A program made the position numbers and the translations under genes. A DNA stretch of 64,000 bases from an uncultured Bacillota bacterium (GTDB lineage: Bacteria; Bacillota; Clostridia; Lachnospirales; Lachnospiraceae): assembly GCA_949291945.1 (NCBI GenBank), contig CASEXH010000033.1, positions 1-64,000 of the forward strand, read 5' to 3'. Positions 43,951 to 52,388 of the stretch are shown piece after piece. Positions within the stretch are counted from its first letter, which is position 1. Each line of letters opens with the position of its first letter. The notes under the pieces were generated by a model, which was not told the origin of the DNA, did no database searches, and was given only the letters and a program-made list of their open reading frames with translations.

Positions 43951-45555
43951 GTGGCAGAACAGAAGAAAGGCCAGGAGCAGGACTTAAACCATTTATTACA
44001 GGTCCGCCGTGAAAAATTAGCCGATTTGCAGGCAAATGGAAAGAATCCTTTCCAGATTACTAAATATGATGTAACAAATCACAGTATGGAAATCAAAAAT
44101 GCTTTTGACGAGTTCGAAGGCAAAGAGGTTTCCCTGGCAGGACGTATGATGTCCAAACGTGTTATGGGAAAAGCCTCTTTCTGCAGTATCCAGGACCTGC
44201 AGGGATCTATCCAGGCCTATGTAGCCAGAGACAATCTGGGTGAAGAATCTTATAAAGATTTCAAAAAACTGGATATCGGCGATATTATCGGTATTAAAGG
44301 CGAAGTGTTTAAGACCAAGACCGGAGAGATTTCTATTCACGCCACTGAGGTAACTCTGCTCTCCAAGAGCCTGAATCCTCTGCCGGAGAAGTTCCACGGT
44401 CTTACCAATACAGACCTCCGTTACCGTCAGAGATATGTGGACCTGATTATGAACGAAGATGTAAAGGATACCTTTATTAAACGTTCCAAGATCCTGGCAA
44501 GTATCCGCAATTACTTAAACGGACAGGGATTTATGGAAGTGGAGACTCCTATGCTGGTTGCCAATGCAGGAGGCGCTGCAGCCCGTCCTTTCGAGACTCA
44601 CTTTAATGCTCTTGACGAGGACTTCAAGCTGAGGATCTCCCTGGAGCTGTACTTAAAGAGACTGATCGTAGGCGGTCTGGAAAGAGTTTACGAGATCGGA
44701 AGAGTATTCCGTAACGAAGGTCTGGATACCAGACATAATCCGGAGTTTACTCTTATGGAGTTGTATCAGGCATATACAGACTACCACGGCATGATGGACC
44801 TTACAGAGAATCTGTACCGTCATGTGGCCCAGGAGGTTCTGGGAACTACAAAGATTGTTTACAACGGCGTGGAGATGGATCTGGGCAAGCCTTTTGAGCG
44901 GATCACCATGGTAGATGCAGTGAAAAAATATACAGGAATTGACTGGAATGAAGTGGAAACACTTCAGCAGGCCAGAGCACTTGCAAAAGAACACAAGATC
45001 GAATTCGAAGACAGACATAGAAAAGGGGATATCCTCAACCTGTTCTTCGAGGAATATGTAGAGGAGCATCTGATCCAGCCTACTTTTGTTATGGATCATC
45101 CTATCGAGATTTCTCCTCTTACAAAGAAAAAACCGGACAATCCCGACTATGTAGAGCGTTTTGAATTCTTCATGAACGGCTGGGAGATGGCAAATGCCTA
45201 CTCTGAGCTGAACGATCCTATTGATCAGAGAGAACGTTTCGCTCAGCAGGATGCCAATGCGGCAGCCGGAGATGAGGAAGCAGAACATACAGATGAAGAC
45301 TTCCTTCACGCACTGGAGATCGGTATGCCTCCTACAGGCGGTATCGGATTCGGTATCGACAGAATGTGCATGCTGCTCACAGACAGCGCAGCCATCCGCG
45401 ACGTATTGCTGTTCCCGACGATGAAGTCACAGGGAGCGGCAAAGAACGCTGCAAACAACGAGGCACAGGCTGAAAAGACTGCTGCAACTGTAGAAAAGTT
45501 TTTGAGGAAATGGTTGACTTCGACACTTTCAGCAAGTCAGATTTCCGTGCCGTGA
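43951..45555 (+). CDS. lysS: Lysine--tRNA ligase, class II (frame broken before C-terminal domain)
   Basis: A LysRS with the anticodon-binding OB fold (about 55-150, [18 protein letters not shown]-type region) and the class II core. Motif 2 is [20 protein letters not shown] and motif 3 is [13 protein letters not shown], so the core is complete by about residue 490. After the linker [16 protein letters not shown] the frame ends in an unrelated tail, [16 protein letters not shown]. One extra T in the run at 45499-45503 would instead continue into the tRNA-binding domain at 45510-45845. In related Lachnospiraceae this domain is, to my knowledge, fused to LysS. GTG 43951 is nine bases after AAGGAG. 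Confidence 0.9.
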   Translation: MAEQKKGQEQDLNHLLQVRREKLADLQANGKNPFQITKYDVTNHSMEIKNAFDEFEGKEVSLAGRMMSKRVMGKASFCSIQDLQGSIQAYVARDNLGEESYKDFKKLDIGDIIGIKGEVFKTKTGEISIHATEVTLLSKSLNPLPEKFHGLTNTDLRYRQRYVDLIMNEDVKDTFIKRSKILASIRNYLNGQGFMEVETPMLVANAGGAAARPFETHFNALDEDFKLRISLELYLKRLIVGGLERVYEIGRVFRNEGLDTRHNPEFTLMELYQAYTDYHGMMDLTENLYRHVAQEVLGTTKIVYNGVEMDLGKPFERITMVDAVKKYTGIDWNEVETLQQARALAKEHKIEFEDRHRKGDILNLFFEEYVEEHLIQPTFVMDHPIEISPLTKKKPDNPDYVERFEFFMNGWEMANAYSELNDPIDQRERFAQQDANAAAGDEEAEHTDEDFLHALEIGMPPTGGIGFGIDRMCMLLTDSAAIRDVLLFPTMKSQGAAKNAANNEAQAEKTAATVEKFLRKWLTSTLSASQISVP

Positions 45556-45845
45556 AGATCGAGGCGTGCGAAGCAGTTCCCAAGTCTAAGAAGCTTCTGA
45601 AGTTTACGCTGAACGACGGAACAGACCGGAAACGCACCATTTTAAGCGGTATTCATGAGTATTATGAGCCGGAAGAGCTGGTTGGAAAGACCTGTATCGC
45701 AATCGTAAATCTGCCGCCCAGAAAGATGATGGGCATTGATTCCGAAGGTATGCTGATCTCAGCAGTCCATGAAGAAGATGGAAGAGAAGGCTTAAATCTT
45801 CTGATGGTAGACGACAGGATTCCGGCAGGTGCGAAACTGTATTAA
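45510..45845 (+). CDS. C-terminal tRNA-binding (Trbp111/EMAP-like) domain, separated from lysS
   Basis: A 111-residue OB-fold tRNA-binding domain, as in Trbp111 and the C-terminus of Met[72 protein letters not shown] and final PAGAKLY. It begins in the -1 frame relative to lysS and has no ribosome binding site at its ATG, so it is more likely the natural end of LysS cut off by a one-base deletion, or joined by frameshifting, than a free gene. Confidence 0.8.
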   Translation: MVDFDTFSKSDFRAVKIEACEAVPKSKKLLKFTLNDGTDRKRTILSGIHEYYEPEELVGKTCIAIVNLPPRKMMGIDSEGMLISAVHEEDGREGLNLLMVDDRIPAGAKLY

Positions 45846-45886
45846 ATCTTTGCGAAAGATTTCAAAAAGTAGGCTTTTGGTGGTAC

Positions 45887-45907
45887 AGTACGACAAGAGT
45901 ACGACAA
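45887..45907. repeat. Tandem AGTACGACAA repeat, candidate element end
   Basis: AGTACGACAA occurs twice with an 11-base period, about 40 bases after the lysS region and just before the first mobile-element gene. Helically phased direct repeats are typical of integrase binding near attachment sites. The other end of the element is outside the window, so the exact junction cannot be set. Confidence 0.35.
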
Positions 45908-45983
45908 AGTAAACTTTCTTAACGAGCCATAATAAATGATTTTAAAGAGTTCGTTTTAATCCAAATCAATAATTCGTATTATG

Positions 45984-46025
45984 AGGACACTTTTCTAAAA
46001 GAAATTTTAGAAGGGTGTCCTTTTT
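45984..46025 (+). terminator. Terminator near the element end
   Basis: Stem AGGACACTTTTCTAAAA with TTTTAGAAGGGTGTCC, loop GAAA, followed by TTTTT. It could end lysS transcription or insulate the element. Confidence 0.8.
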
Positions 46026-46096
46026 GTTATGGTCAAAAAATTATAAGTTGGAGGAAGAACAAAAGTTAAAAAGTACAGCGTTAGGAGCAAGGGAAA

Positions 46097-46573
46097 ATGA
46101 AATTGGAAAAAGAAATTATCAAATTGACAGAACTTCACCAGAACACAGATAAAAGGAATTTGATTCAGAGTGTTAATTATGTGTTGAAAAATGCGGGGAT
46201 TCATAGGAAGGAAAAAGTTCAGTGGATATGTAAGGTGACAGGTTCACCAGAAGGAACGGTATATACATGGCTTACTAATGCTGAATGTCGGCGCATGAAT
46301 AAAATTCCAATATATGCTCTGTGTCAGATGGCGCTCGCCTTAAGAATATCTGTATATAAGTTTTTCAGAGCCGATAATTCTGTGGCGGATAAAGAGAAAC
46401 AAAAGATTGACCGAAGATGTAAGTTATATTGGCATCTGCGGAGAAATGTGGCAGAAGATTTATGGAATGGTACTCATGCCGAAAACGATATATGGCAGAA
46501 ACAAACACTAGATATTAAGCGAGAGTTTCTGGACGGATTATATCTGAAAATGATGAGTGACGAGTTAAATTAG
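46097..46573 (+). CDS. Helix-turn-helix-like hypothetical protein
   Basis: A 158-residue protein. The central part (about 30-95) resembles an XRE-type helix-turn-helix (KVQWICKVTGSPEGTVYTWL, then IPIYALCQMALALRISVYKF). The C-terminal part is rich in charged residues (DIWQKQTLDIKREFLDGLYL). No family is recognised with confidence. As the first gene of the element it may be a regulator of excision or transfer, but that is only positional. The ATG lies after AGCAAGGGAAA, a mediocre ribosome binding site. Confidence 0.65.
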   Translation: MKLEKEIIKLTELHQNTDKRNLIQSVNYVLKNAGIHRKEKVQWICKVTGSPEGTVYTWLTNAECRRMNKIPIYALCQMALALRISVYKFFRADNSVADKEKQKIDRRCKLYWHLRRNVAEDLWNGTHAENDIWQKQTLDIKREFLDGLYLKMMSDELN

Positions 46574-46600
46574 CAAAAATTAATAGTGGAGGAAAATCAG

Positions 46601-47068
46601 ATGACAAAGAACACAGCGAAAGGTGCAAAACAGGAAAGAAAAATTATTTTTAAGAACAAAGAACATGAGAAATTTTACAACACCTATCTTCCAAAATGCC
46701 CGTCTCAGGATACTTACCATAAAACACTTGTCTATTGTTTGGGACTGTCAGAAGATACCAGACAAAATGTAAACAGGATCTATGATTTTAAAACAGGATT
46801 TATAAAGCCGGAGTGTCTGCAGGAAGGCTGGCAGACCAGCGGAAGCGAGAAGATTGTCCGTTTGGCATTTAATCTCTATACAGATGGGACGCCGACAACG
46901 GATGAATATGACGATACAGAGGAGCAGATCACAGAGACACAGCTTTATTCCGTCAGCGATATATTCTGCACAGGGGACGCTAAATATTTTTGGGAAGCGA
47001 TCAAAATCCGCTATCCGGATTACTGCTTCTATGTGGATTGGGAGGAGATGTTTTATGCTGAAGATTAG
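46601..47068 (+). CDS. DUF6075-like element protein
   Basis: A 155-residue soluble protein (KIIFKNKEHEKFYNTYLPKC, TYHKTLVYCLGLSEDTRQNV, DFKTGFIKPECLQEGWQT), similar to a family of conjugative-element cargo proteins catalogued as DUF6075 (name from memory), function unknown. I chose the ATG at 46601 because GGAGGAAAATCAG precedes it. It ends 14 bases inside the next small gene, so the two are coupled. Confidence 0.72.
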   Translation: MTKNTAKGAKQERKIIFKNKEHEKFYNTYLPKCPSQDTYHKTLVYCLGLSEDTRQNVNRIYDFKTGFIKPECLQEGWQTSGSEKIVRLAFNLYTDGTPTTDEYDDTEEQITETQLYSVSDIFCTGDAKYFWEAIKIRYPDYCFYVDWEEMFYAED

Positions 47069-47237
47069 GCTGCAAGGAACCGTGGAGGATATTCGCTGGT
47101 TTAAACGTCTGCTGAAGAACCACTCGGAGATACGGGTTCTCTCAGTATCGGAGATATTTTCTAATAAGGGGACAAACCGATATTTCCGCTCCTATGCGGA
47201 AGTGGAAAAGACAGAAAAGAAAGAGGAAGAAAGGTAG
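47055..47237 (+). CDS. DUF3970-like small protein
   Basis: A 60-residue protein, MLKIRLQGTVEDIRWFKRLL onward, with SVSEIFSNKGTNRYFRSYAEV and a Glu/Lys-rich tail. It matches the short family DUF3970 found in conjugative elements (from memory). The ATG lies inside the previous gene and the stop is ten bases before parA. Too short for more inference. Confidence 0.7.
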   Translation: MLKIRLQGTVEDIRWFKRLLKNHSEIRVLSVSEIFSNKGTNRYFRSYAEVEKTEKKEEER

Positions 47238-47246
47238 GTAAGATAT

Positions 47247-48032
47247 ATGTGCAGAATTATCGCAATCGCAAACCAAAAGGGCGGTGTCGGAAAAACAACG
47301 ACGTGTGTAAATTTAGGTATCGGTCTGGCAAGAGCCGGCAAAAAGGTGCTTCTGGTGGAAGCAGACGCCCAGGGCAGTATGGCAGTGAGTTTGGGCATCC
47401 AGGAGCCGGATGAGCTGGATGTAACTTTAGTCAATATCATGGAAAAGGTTATTAATGACGAAGACGTAGAGCCGGGAGAAGGCATTATCCACCATGAGGA
47501 AGGGATTGACTTTATCCCCGCCAATATTGAGCTTGCCGGACTGGAGACTTCCCTTGTAAACGTCATGAGCCGGGAACAGGTGCTTCGCCTGTATCTGGAT
47601 GGGGTAAAAGGAGATTACGATTATATCCTGATCGACTGTATGCCCTCTTTGGGGATGATCACCATCAATGCCCTGGTAGCGGCGGACAGCGTTCTGATCC
47701 CGGTGGAGGCGGCTTATCTTCCGGTAAAGGGATTACAGCAGCTTATCAAGACTATCGGCAAGGTACATAGACGGCTGAATCCCAGGCTGTCCATTCTGGG
47801 GATTCTGCTGACAAAGGTTGACCGCCGGACAAACTTCGCACGGGATATTTCCGAACAGATCCGTGAGGTATACGGCAATAACATCCATATCTTTGAGAAC
47901 TGTATCCCGATGTCTGTACGGGCGGCGGAGACAACAGCGGAGGGAAAGAGTATCTATCTTCACGATCCGAAAGGAATTGTGGCAGAGGGATACTGCCACT
48001 TGACCGGGGAGGTGCTTGCAGATGAAAAGTAA
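47247..48032 (+). CDS. parA: ParA-family partition ATPase
   Basis: A 261-residue ParA/Soj protein. Deviant Walker A NQKGGVGKTTTCVNLG at residues 9-24, switch region YDYILIDCMPSLGMITINAL (Walker B), and LLTKVDRRTNFARDI. ParA ATPases position plasmids or chromosome origins with ParB and a centromere site. parB starts 11 bases before its stop. With the iteron-bearing repA next to them, this is a plasmid-like maintenance module within the element. Confidence 0.94.
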   Translation: MCRIIAIANQKGGVGKTTTCVNLGIGLARAGKKVLLVEADAQGSMAVSLGIQEPDELDVTLVNIMEKVINDEDVEPGEGIIHHEEGIDFIPANIELAGLETSLVNVMSREQVLRLYLDGVKGDYDYILIDCMPSLGMITINALVAADSVLIPVEAAYLPVKGLQQLIKTIGKVHRRLNPRLSILGILLTKVDRRTNFARDISEQIREVYGNNIHIFENCIPMSVRAAETTAEGKSIYLHDPKGIVAEGYCHLTGEVLADEK

Positions 48033-48921
48033 AAGTGCGGAAAAGATCAGGCTGACTTCCTATGACGAACTGTTTGGAGCAGAAGATAACAACGTGGAGG
48101 GAACTTATACCACTGTTCCATTGAGCCAGCTCCGACCTTTTAAAAACCATCCGTTTAAGGTACTGGATGATGAAAAAATGCAGGAGACAGTGGAAAGTGT
48201 CATTCAGCACGGCGTGATCCAACCAGGGATTGTGCGCCCTTGTGCAGACGGATATGAGGTGGTGGCAGGACACCGAAGATGGCGGGCCTGCGAGCTGGCA
48301 GGAAAGCCAGAGATGCCGGTGATTATCCGTGAGTTGGATGATGACGCCGCTACGGTGCTGATGGTGGATACCAATATCCAGAGGGAGAACCTTCTGCCTA
48401 GTGAGAAAGCCAGGGCATACAAGATGAAATATGAGGCGATGAAACATCAGGGCAGCAAAGGGGACAAGCATACGGCAGATGTTGTAGGTGAAAAAGCCGG
48501 GGACAGCGGGCGGACGGTGCAGAGATATATCCGGCTTGCCAGCCTGATTGATGGGCTTCTGGAGCTGGTGGATACAGGCAGGATTGCGATGGTAGCCGGG
48601 GAGCGCTTATCTTTTCTGAAGCCGGAAGAACAGGAGATGGTGCTGGAAGCAGCGGAGAATATTGGCGCTTATCCGTCACCGGCCCAGGCAGGACAACTCA
48701 AAGCTATGAATGAGGAAGGAACACTGGCAGAAGGAAGCATCTATGCGCTTTTGGTAAAGAAAGAGGGCGAAAGACAGAGCGTGACGATCTCGCCAAAGAA
48801 GATCCGGAGTTACTTCCCGGCGGCATATACAAAAACACAGATTGAGGAAGTGATCTATTCGCTTCTGGAACAATGGAAACAGGGAAAGGAGAAAGAAATA
48901 GATGCAGGAGATACAGTTTGA
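48022..48921 (+). CDS. parB: ParB/Spo0J-like partition protein
   Basis: A 299-residue ParB: N-terminal ParB/sulfiredoxin domain (VPLSQLRPFKNHPFKVLDDE, VAGHRRWRACELAGK, DTNIQRENLLPSEKARAYKM), a central helix-turn-helix (GRTVQRYIRLASLIDGLLELV) and a C-terminal part. The GxxR-type CTP box appears as GHRRWRA. I chose the ATG at 48022 inside the end of parA. It overlaps repA by 20 bases. The cognate parS is unknown; the 25-bp palindromes of this element are candidates. Confidence 0.93.
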   Translation: MKSKSAEKIRLTSYDELFGAEDNNVEGTYTTVPLSQLRPFKNHPFKVLDDEKMQETVESVIQHGVIQPGIVRPCADGYEVVAGHRRWRACELAGKPEMPVIIRELDDDAATVLMVDTNIQRENLLPSEKARAYKMKYEAMKHQGSKGDKHTADVVGEKAGDSGRTVQRYIRLASLIDGLLELVDTGRIAMVAGERLSFLKPEEQEMVLEAAENIGAYPSPAQAGQLKAMNEEGTLAEGSIYALLVKKEGERQSVTISPKKIRSYFPAAYTKTQIEEVIYSLLEQWKQGKEKEIDAGDTV

Positions 48922-49993
48922 TTATTTCCGTGGGATGGAAGCGGAACAGTATAGTTTTTACCGTGTTCCAAAAGTGCTGTTTACCGCAGAATGTTTTAAA
49001 TCCCTTTCCTGCGAAGCAAAGGTTTTATACGGTCTGATGCTAGACCGTATGAGCCTTAGCATCAAGAACCGCTGGTTTGACGAGGAAGATCGGGTGTATA
49101 TCATTTTTACCGTGGAAGAAATAGCAGAGCTTCTGAGTTGTGGGACACAGAAAGCAGTAAAGCTGATGAAAGAGTTGGACAGCAGCCAGGGGATAGGATT
49201 GATTGAAAAGAAACGTTTGGGTCTGGGGAAACCGAATGTAATCTATGTGAAAAACTTTATGCTGAAAGAGAAACAATCCTTTGAGCAGGAGGAAAAAGCA
49301 CCGAAAAGCCTTGAAAATACGCAGAATAGTGAAAATCACAATTCAAGGATTGTGAAAACCACAAATCAGGAATTTCCGGAATCACAATTCAAGAATGGTG
49401 AAAATCACAATTCAGGAATTGTGAAAACCACAAATCAAGAATTTCCAGAATCACAATTCAAGAATGGTGAAAATCATTCTTCAAGAATAGTGAAAATCAC
49501 AACTCAAGAAGTTCCAAAATCACAATCTAATAATACTGATATTAACAAGACTGATTTTAGTGAGACTGATCCTATCCAATCTAATCTATCCCTCTCCGCA
49601 GGTGAAGTGTGCCCTATTAACAGTGATATGATGGAGCGGATGGAAAACTACCGGGAAATCTTACGGGTAAATGTGGATTATGAGGGCTTTGTAGAGAAAG
49701 GCGAAGGAGAGGACGTGGGCGAGCTTATTGAGCTGATGGTGGAAATCCTGATGCTGCCGGATGATACTGTGGTGCGTATCGGAGGGGCAGACAAGCCGGT
49801 ATCCGTGGTTAAGAGCCGGTTTTTAAAGCTGACGTATTCCCATATCGAGTATGTCCTGTTCAGCCTGCATCGGAATACGTCCAAAGTGGCGAATATCCGG
49901 GCGTATCTTTTGACGACACTTTATAATTCGTCTATGACGATGAATCATTACTACCAGGCGGAAGTGAACCATGATCTGTACGGAGGTGGCTGA
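48902..49993 (+). CDS. repA: Replication initiator RepA, RepA_N family
   Basis: A 363-residue protein. The N-terminal RepA_N winged-helix domain (about 1-125: YSFYRVPKVLFTAECFKSLSC, EAKVLYGLMLDRMSLSIKN, EIAELLSCGTQKAVKLMKEL) is that of theta-plasmid initiators. A central repeat region (about 145-213) consists of three 23-residue units. The C-terminal DUF6017-like part ends with YLLTTLYNSSMTMNHYYQAE. The repeats coincide with nine 23-bp DNA iterons. RepA_N plasmids are known to carry their origin inside the rep gene, so this gene probably contains the element's origin of replication. Confidence 0.9.
   Translation: MQEIQFDYFRGMEAEQYSFYRVPKVLFTAECFKSLSCEAKVLYGLMLDRMSLSIKNRWFDEEDRVYIIFTVEEIAELLSCGTQKAVKLMKELDSSQGIGLIEKKRLGLGKPNVIYVKNFMLKEKQSFEQEEKAPKSLENTQNSENHNSRIVKTTNQEFPESQFKNGENHNSGIVKTTNQEFPESQFKNGENHSSRIVKITTQEVPKSQSNNTDINKTDFSETDPIQSNLSLSAGEVCPINSDMMERMENYREILRVNVDYEGFVEKGEGEDVGELIELMVEILMLPDDTVVRIGGADKPVSVVKSRFLKLTYSHIEYVLFSLHRNTSKVANIRAYLLTTLYNSSMTMNHYYQAEVNHDLYGGG
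49336..49542 (+). repeat. Nine 23-bp iterons within repA (candidate origin)
   Basis: A 12-base core, best form TCACAATTCAAG, recurs at 49336, 49359, 49382, 49405, 49428, 49451, 49474, 49497 and 49520, always exactly 23 bases apart. Variants are CCACAAATCAGG, TCATTCTTCAAG, TCACAACTCAAG and TCACAATCTAAT. Three repeats make a 69-base unit that keeps the reading frame. Exact helically phased spacing is typical of initiator-binding iterons. Confidence 0.88.
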
Positions 49994-49994
49994 G

Positions 49995-50330
49995 ATGTAT
50001 GAGTTTGTAAGAAAAGTGATTGCTCCGGTAGGGGCGGCGGCAATCCTGGCGGCGCTGTTCTATCCTTTCTGTGTGGAAAACGGGCAGTGCGATTACCTGA
50101 AATTGTGGATATTTATGGGAATCCCCTTTGGCGTACATACGATGTTCCTGTGGATTATCCCGAAAGGTTTTGATATTGGCGGTACGGTAGGGATGTTTGT
50201 ATTCAATCTGCTGATCGGCGGTGTGATTGGCGGTTTTGTCCTGGCCTGGCGTCTTTTGATGGCAGCCTTTTATCTGGTGAAAATGGTTTTCGCCGGGATC
50301 TCAAGGCTTATGAGGGCAAAAGCCGTGTGA
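49995..50330 (+). CDS. Small membrane protein (DUF6050-like)
   Basis: A 111-residue protein with three or four hydrophobic segments (VIAPVGAAAILAALFYPF, LWIFMGIPFGVHTMFLWI, GMFVFNLLIGGVIGGFVLAW and LLMAAFYLVKMVFAGI). It resembles the element family DUF6050 (name from memory), function unknown. The ATG at 49995 follows GGAGGTGG and lies one base after the repA stop. Confidence 0.75.
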   Translation: MYEFVRKVIAPVGAAAILAALFYPFCVENGQCDYLKLWIFMGIPFGVHTMFLWIIPKGFDIGGTVGMFVFNLLIGGVIGGFVLAWRLLMAAFYLVKMVFAGISRLMRAKAV

Positions 50331-50423
50331 AATTTTACAGAAGTAGAACAAGTGAATGAGAGAGTTACGAAAGCAGCTAAGTCCATATACCTGGCTGCTT
50401 TTTTTTGTCTTTATGGCAGGAGT

Positions 50424-50448
50424 ACTTTGCGACACTGTGTCGCAAAGT
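50424..50448. promoter_or_regulatory. 25-bp palindrome, copy 1 (upstream of xre)
   Basis: Arms ACTTTGCGACAC and GTGTCGCAAAGT around a single T: a perfect palindrome apart from the centre, 27 bases upstream of the XRE start. Three further copies occur at 52395, 62320 and 62358. Confidence 0.85.
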
Positions 50449-50474
50449 AAAAATCCATCATGGAAGGAGGGACT

Positions 50475-50852
50475 GTGTTGGGGAACCGTGCGGGATCGCA
50501 GAGGCTGATCCAGTTGGGGGAACGTATCCGGCAGAAGAGGAAAGACAGCCATTTATCCCAGGAAACCTTTGCGGAGAAAGCCGGTATCAGTGTCAACACA
50601 GTGAGCCGGATCGAGGGAGGGCAGGCGGCGATGTCCGTAGAGATTTTCGCAAAGCTGGTGGAAGTCCTGGACACGGACGCTGATGAACTGCTTGGAAGAA
50701 GGGCAAAGGCAAAAGAGAATGATCCGGTGGAAACAACGGCTGCCCGTATCCGGCGGCTGAAACCAAAAGAACAGAAGATCGTGATCCAGACCATGAAAGC
50801 CCTAATGGATGGGATGGAGGGAAAGGACGGATGGAAAGTTCCACAGATATGA
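50475..50852 (+). CDS. XRE-family transcriptional regulator
   Basis: A 125-residue regulator with a classic helix-turn-helix (LGERIRQKRKDSHLSQETFA, EKAGISVNTVSRIEGGQAAM) and a C-terminal helical tail (RIRRLKPKEQKIVIQTMKAL). The start is GTG 50475 or TTG 50478, both after AGGAGG; the ATG at 50460 overlaps that ribosome binding site. A 25-bp palindrome lies just upstream, so it may be the regulator's own operator. Probably a switch for transfer genes. Confidence 0.87.
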   Translation: MLGNRAGSQRLIQLGERIRQKRKDSHLSQETFAEKAGISVNTVSRIEGGQAAMSVEIFAKLVEVLDTDADELLGRRAKAKENDPVETTAARIRRLKPKEQKIVIQTMKALMDGMEGKDGWKVPQI

Positions 50853-50955
50853 GGAGAACCGGCTGCAATTTCCCTATATCTGCTAAGGGATTTTTTCTGC
50901 ACGGCTGATACACTGGAAACACAGACACAGGAATTGTGGAAGGAGGGAAGGAACA

Positions 50956-51117
50956 TTGACCAGGGAAGAAAACCTGATTTATCGGAGAAGCTGTCCTTAT
51001 GATGCTATGGGAGATTATTCGATCCTGATGGAAGAAAACCAGGACAGGGTAAAAAATCTGGAAGAAAAGCGGAACCGAACGGAACCAGAAAAAGATCCGA
51101 TCCGGCAGTACCGGTAA
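50956..51117 (+). CDS. Small hypothetical protein, 53 aa
   Basis: A TTG-started frame with GGAGGGAAGG upstream encodes 53 charged residues beginning MTREENLIYRRSCPYDAMGD and ending DPIRQYR. No domain is recognised. Small frames of this kind are common at this place in related elements. The good ribosome binding site is the main support. Confidence 0.55.
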   Translation: MTREENLIYRRSCPYDAMGDYSILMEENQDRVKNLEEKRNRTEPEKDPIRQYR

Positions 51118-51272
51118 GTACATAGACGCAGAGATAATCTGGCGGCAGAAGGAGTTTCAGGCTCCCGTTAAAAAAAACGGGTGTGCCGGAAACCTTTTTT
51201 GCTGCCTTTTACCTGGATTCCTGTGCGCTGCCATCTGGCCGCCCGTAGCCTGCGGGCAGAAAGGTGGCTGTT

Positions 51273-51923
51273 ATGGTGACATTACAGGATTTAAAGTGGA
51301 TCGTAAAACAACCGGAGAAAGAGGAAAAGGCTCCAACGGCCCGGCATTTGCTGGAGCATGGGAAACGGGTGGTAAGCATGGAAAATGGAGGGGATGTGCA
51401 GCTTCTGGTGTTTTTGGAAGGCTGGGCGCTTTACCGGGTAGGGAAGTATACTACAGTTTTCTCCGTACATGGCTGCGGCAGTTATTGTTATGAGAGCCAC
51501 GGACGGCAGATTTTTGTGGATGCCGCTTTCTTTGAGGAACGGGAGTGGTATGTGCGCCTGATGTTAGAGGGAGAGGATCGTCTGATGAAAAACCGGGAAT
51601 CAAGCCGGAAAGGAAAGGTCGTTTCTTACCATGCGGTTTCCGAGGAATGGTTTTTCCTGTCTTCCCCGGTATTGCCGCCTCTGGAGCAGTTGATTGAAAA
51701 AGAGCAGATTTTGGAGCTGATGGGGCTTCTGACAAAGCGGCAGAGGGATATTGTGATCCTGTATTTTTACTACGGGGAAACCCAGTGGGAGATTGCAAGG
51801 TCACTGGGAATTTCCCAGCCTGCGGTTTCCCAGGCGCTTATGGCGGCGCTGCGGCGGATGCGGGAAGGGCAGGAAGAAATCTTTTCCGGTAAAGAAGTCC
51901 GTTCCGGGAGGTGCGCCGTATGA
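51273..51923 (+). CDS. Sigma-70 region 4-type regulator, first of a pair
   Basis: A 216-residue protein. The N-terminal ~125 residues (TLQDLKWIVKQPEKEEKAPT and onward) match nothing I recognise. The C-terminal part is a sigma-70 region 4-like helix-turn-helix, LTKRQRDIVILYFYYGETQW then EIARSLGISQPAVSQALMAA. Region 2, needed for promoter melting, is absent, so it is a sigma-like activator rather than a full sigma factor. ATG 51273 lies eight bases after AGAAAGG. It overlaps the next gene by four bases (ATGA). Confidence 0.8.
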   Translation: MVTLQDLKWIVKQPEKEEKAPTARHLLEHGKRVVSMENGGDVQLLVFLEGWALYRVGKYTTVFSVHGCGSYCYESHGRQIFVDAAFFEEREWYVRLMLEGEDRLMKNRESSRKGKVVSYHAVSEEWFFLSSPVLPPLEQLIEKEQILELMGLLTKRQRDIVILYFYYGETQWEIARSLGISQPAVSQALMAALRRMREGQEEIFSGKEVRSGRCAV

Positions 51924-52366
51924 GAGGGAAACGCCCAAAGGAGCGGAAATGTTATATTCTTCGTGCCGGGGATGGGACTGTGGTGGAAGTCACCAGGGAG
52001 GTCTATCTGGAATGGTATCAGTCCCGGCGGCGGGAGCGCTACCAGAATGAGAAAAAGCAGAAATACGGCGTATTTAGCCTGGAAGCCCTGTCGGAGAAAG
52101 GAGTTCTACCAGATGGGAGGGCAGACAGCCCGGAAGAGATGGTGATCCGGGAGCTTTGTGTGGAAAAACTGCGCTCTGTGATAGAAGATCTGACAGAGGC
52201 AGACGCCTACCTTCTGTATCTCCTGTTTTTTGAGGAAGTGACGGTAAAAGAAGCGGCGCAGCTTTGCGGGTGCAGCCGGAAAACCATTGCCAACCGGAGA
52301 AAGCGGATTTTAAAGGAATTGAACGAAAAACTGAAAGCGATGGGGATCATGGGAGGATACTTCTAA
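51920..52366 (+). CDS. Sigma-70 region 4-type regulator, second of a pair
   Basis: A 148-residue protein with an N-terminal segment (CYILRAGDGTVVEVTREVYL, EWYQSRRRERYQNEKKQKYG) typical of element-borne sigma-like proteins, and a C-terminal region 4-like helix-turn-helix, LFFEEVTVKEAAQLCGCSRK with TIANRRKRIL. It lacks region 2. It is translationally coupled to the preceding gene by an ATGA overlap. The pair may act together on element promoters; this is inference from arrangement. Confidence 0.82.
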   Translation: MRGKRPKERKCYILRAGDGTVVEVTREVYLEWYQSRRRERYQNEKKQKYGVFSLEALSEKGVLPDGRADSPEEMVIRELCVEKLRSVIEDLTEADAYLLYLLFFEEVTVKEAAQLCGCSRKTIANRRKRILKELNEKLKAMGIMGGYF

Positions 52367-52388
52367 AAGGTTCCTGCCAGAATACAGC

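Noticed and set aside
46854-47237. 127-codon frame overlapping the DUF6075-like gene
   Set aside because: Only its last 60 codons, from ATG 47055, match a small element protein. The upstream part is a shadow of the preceding gene.
49334-49540. CRISPR array in the repeated part of repA
   Set aside because: The repeats are within an open reading frame and adjoin without spacers of unique sequence. The 23-bp phasing fits iterons instead.
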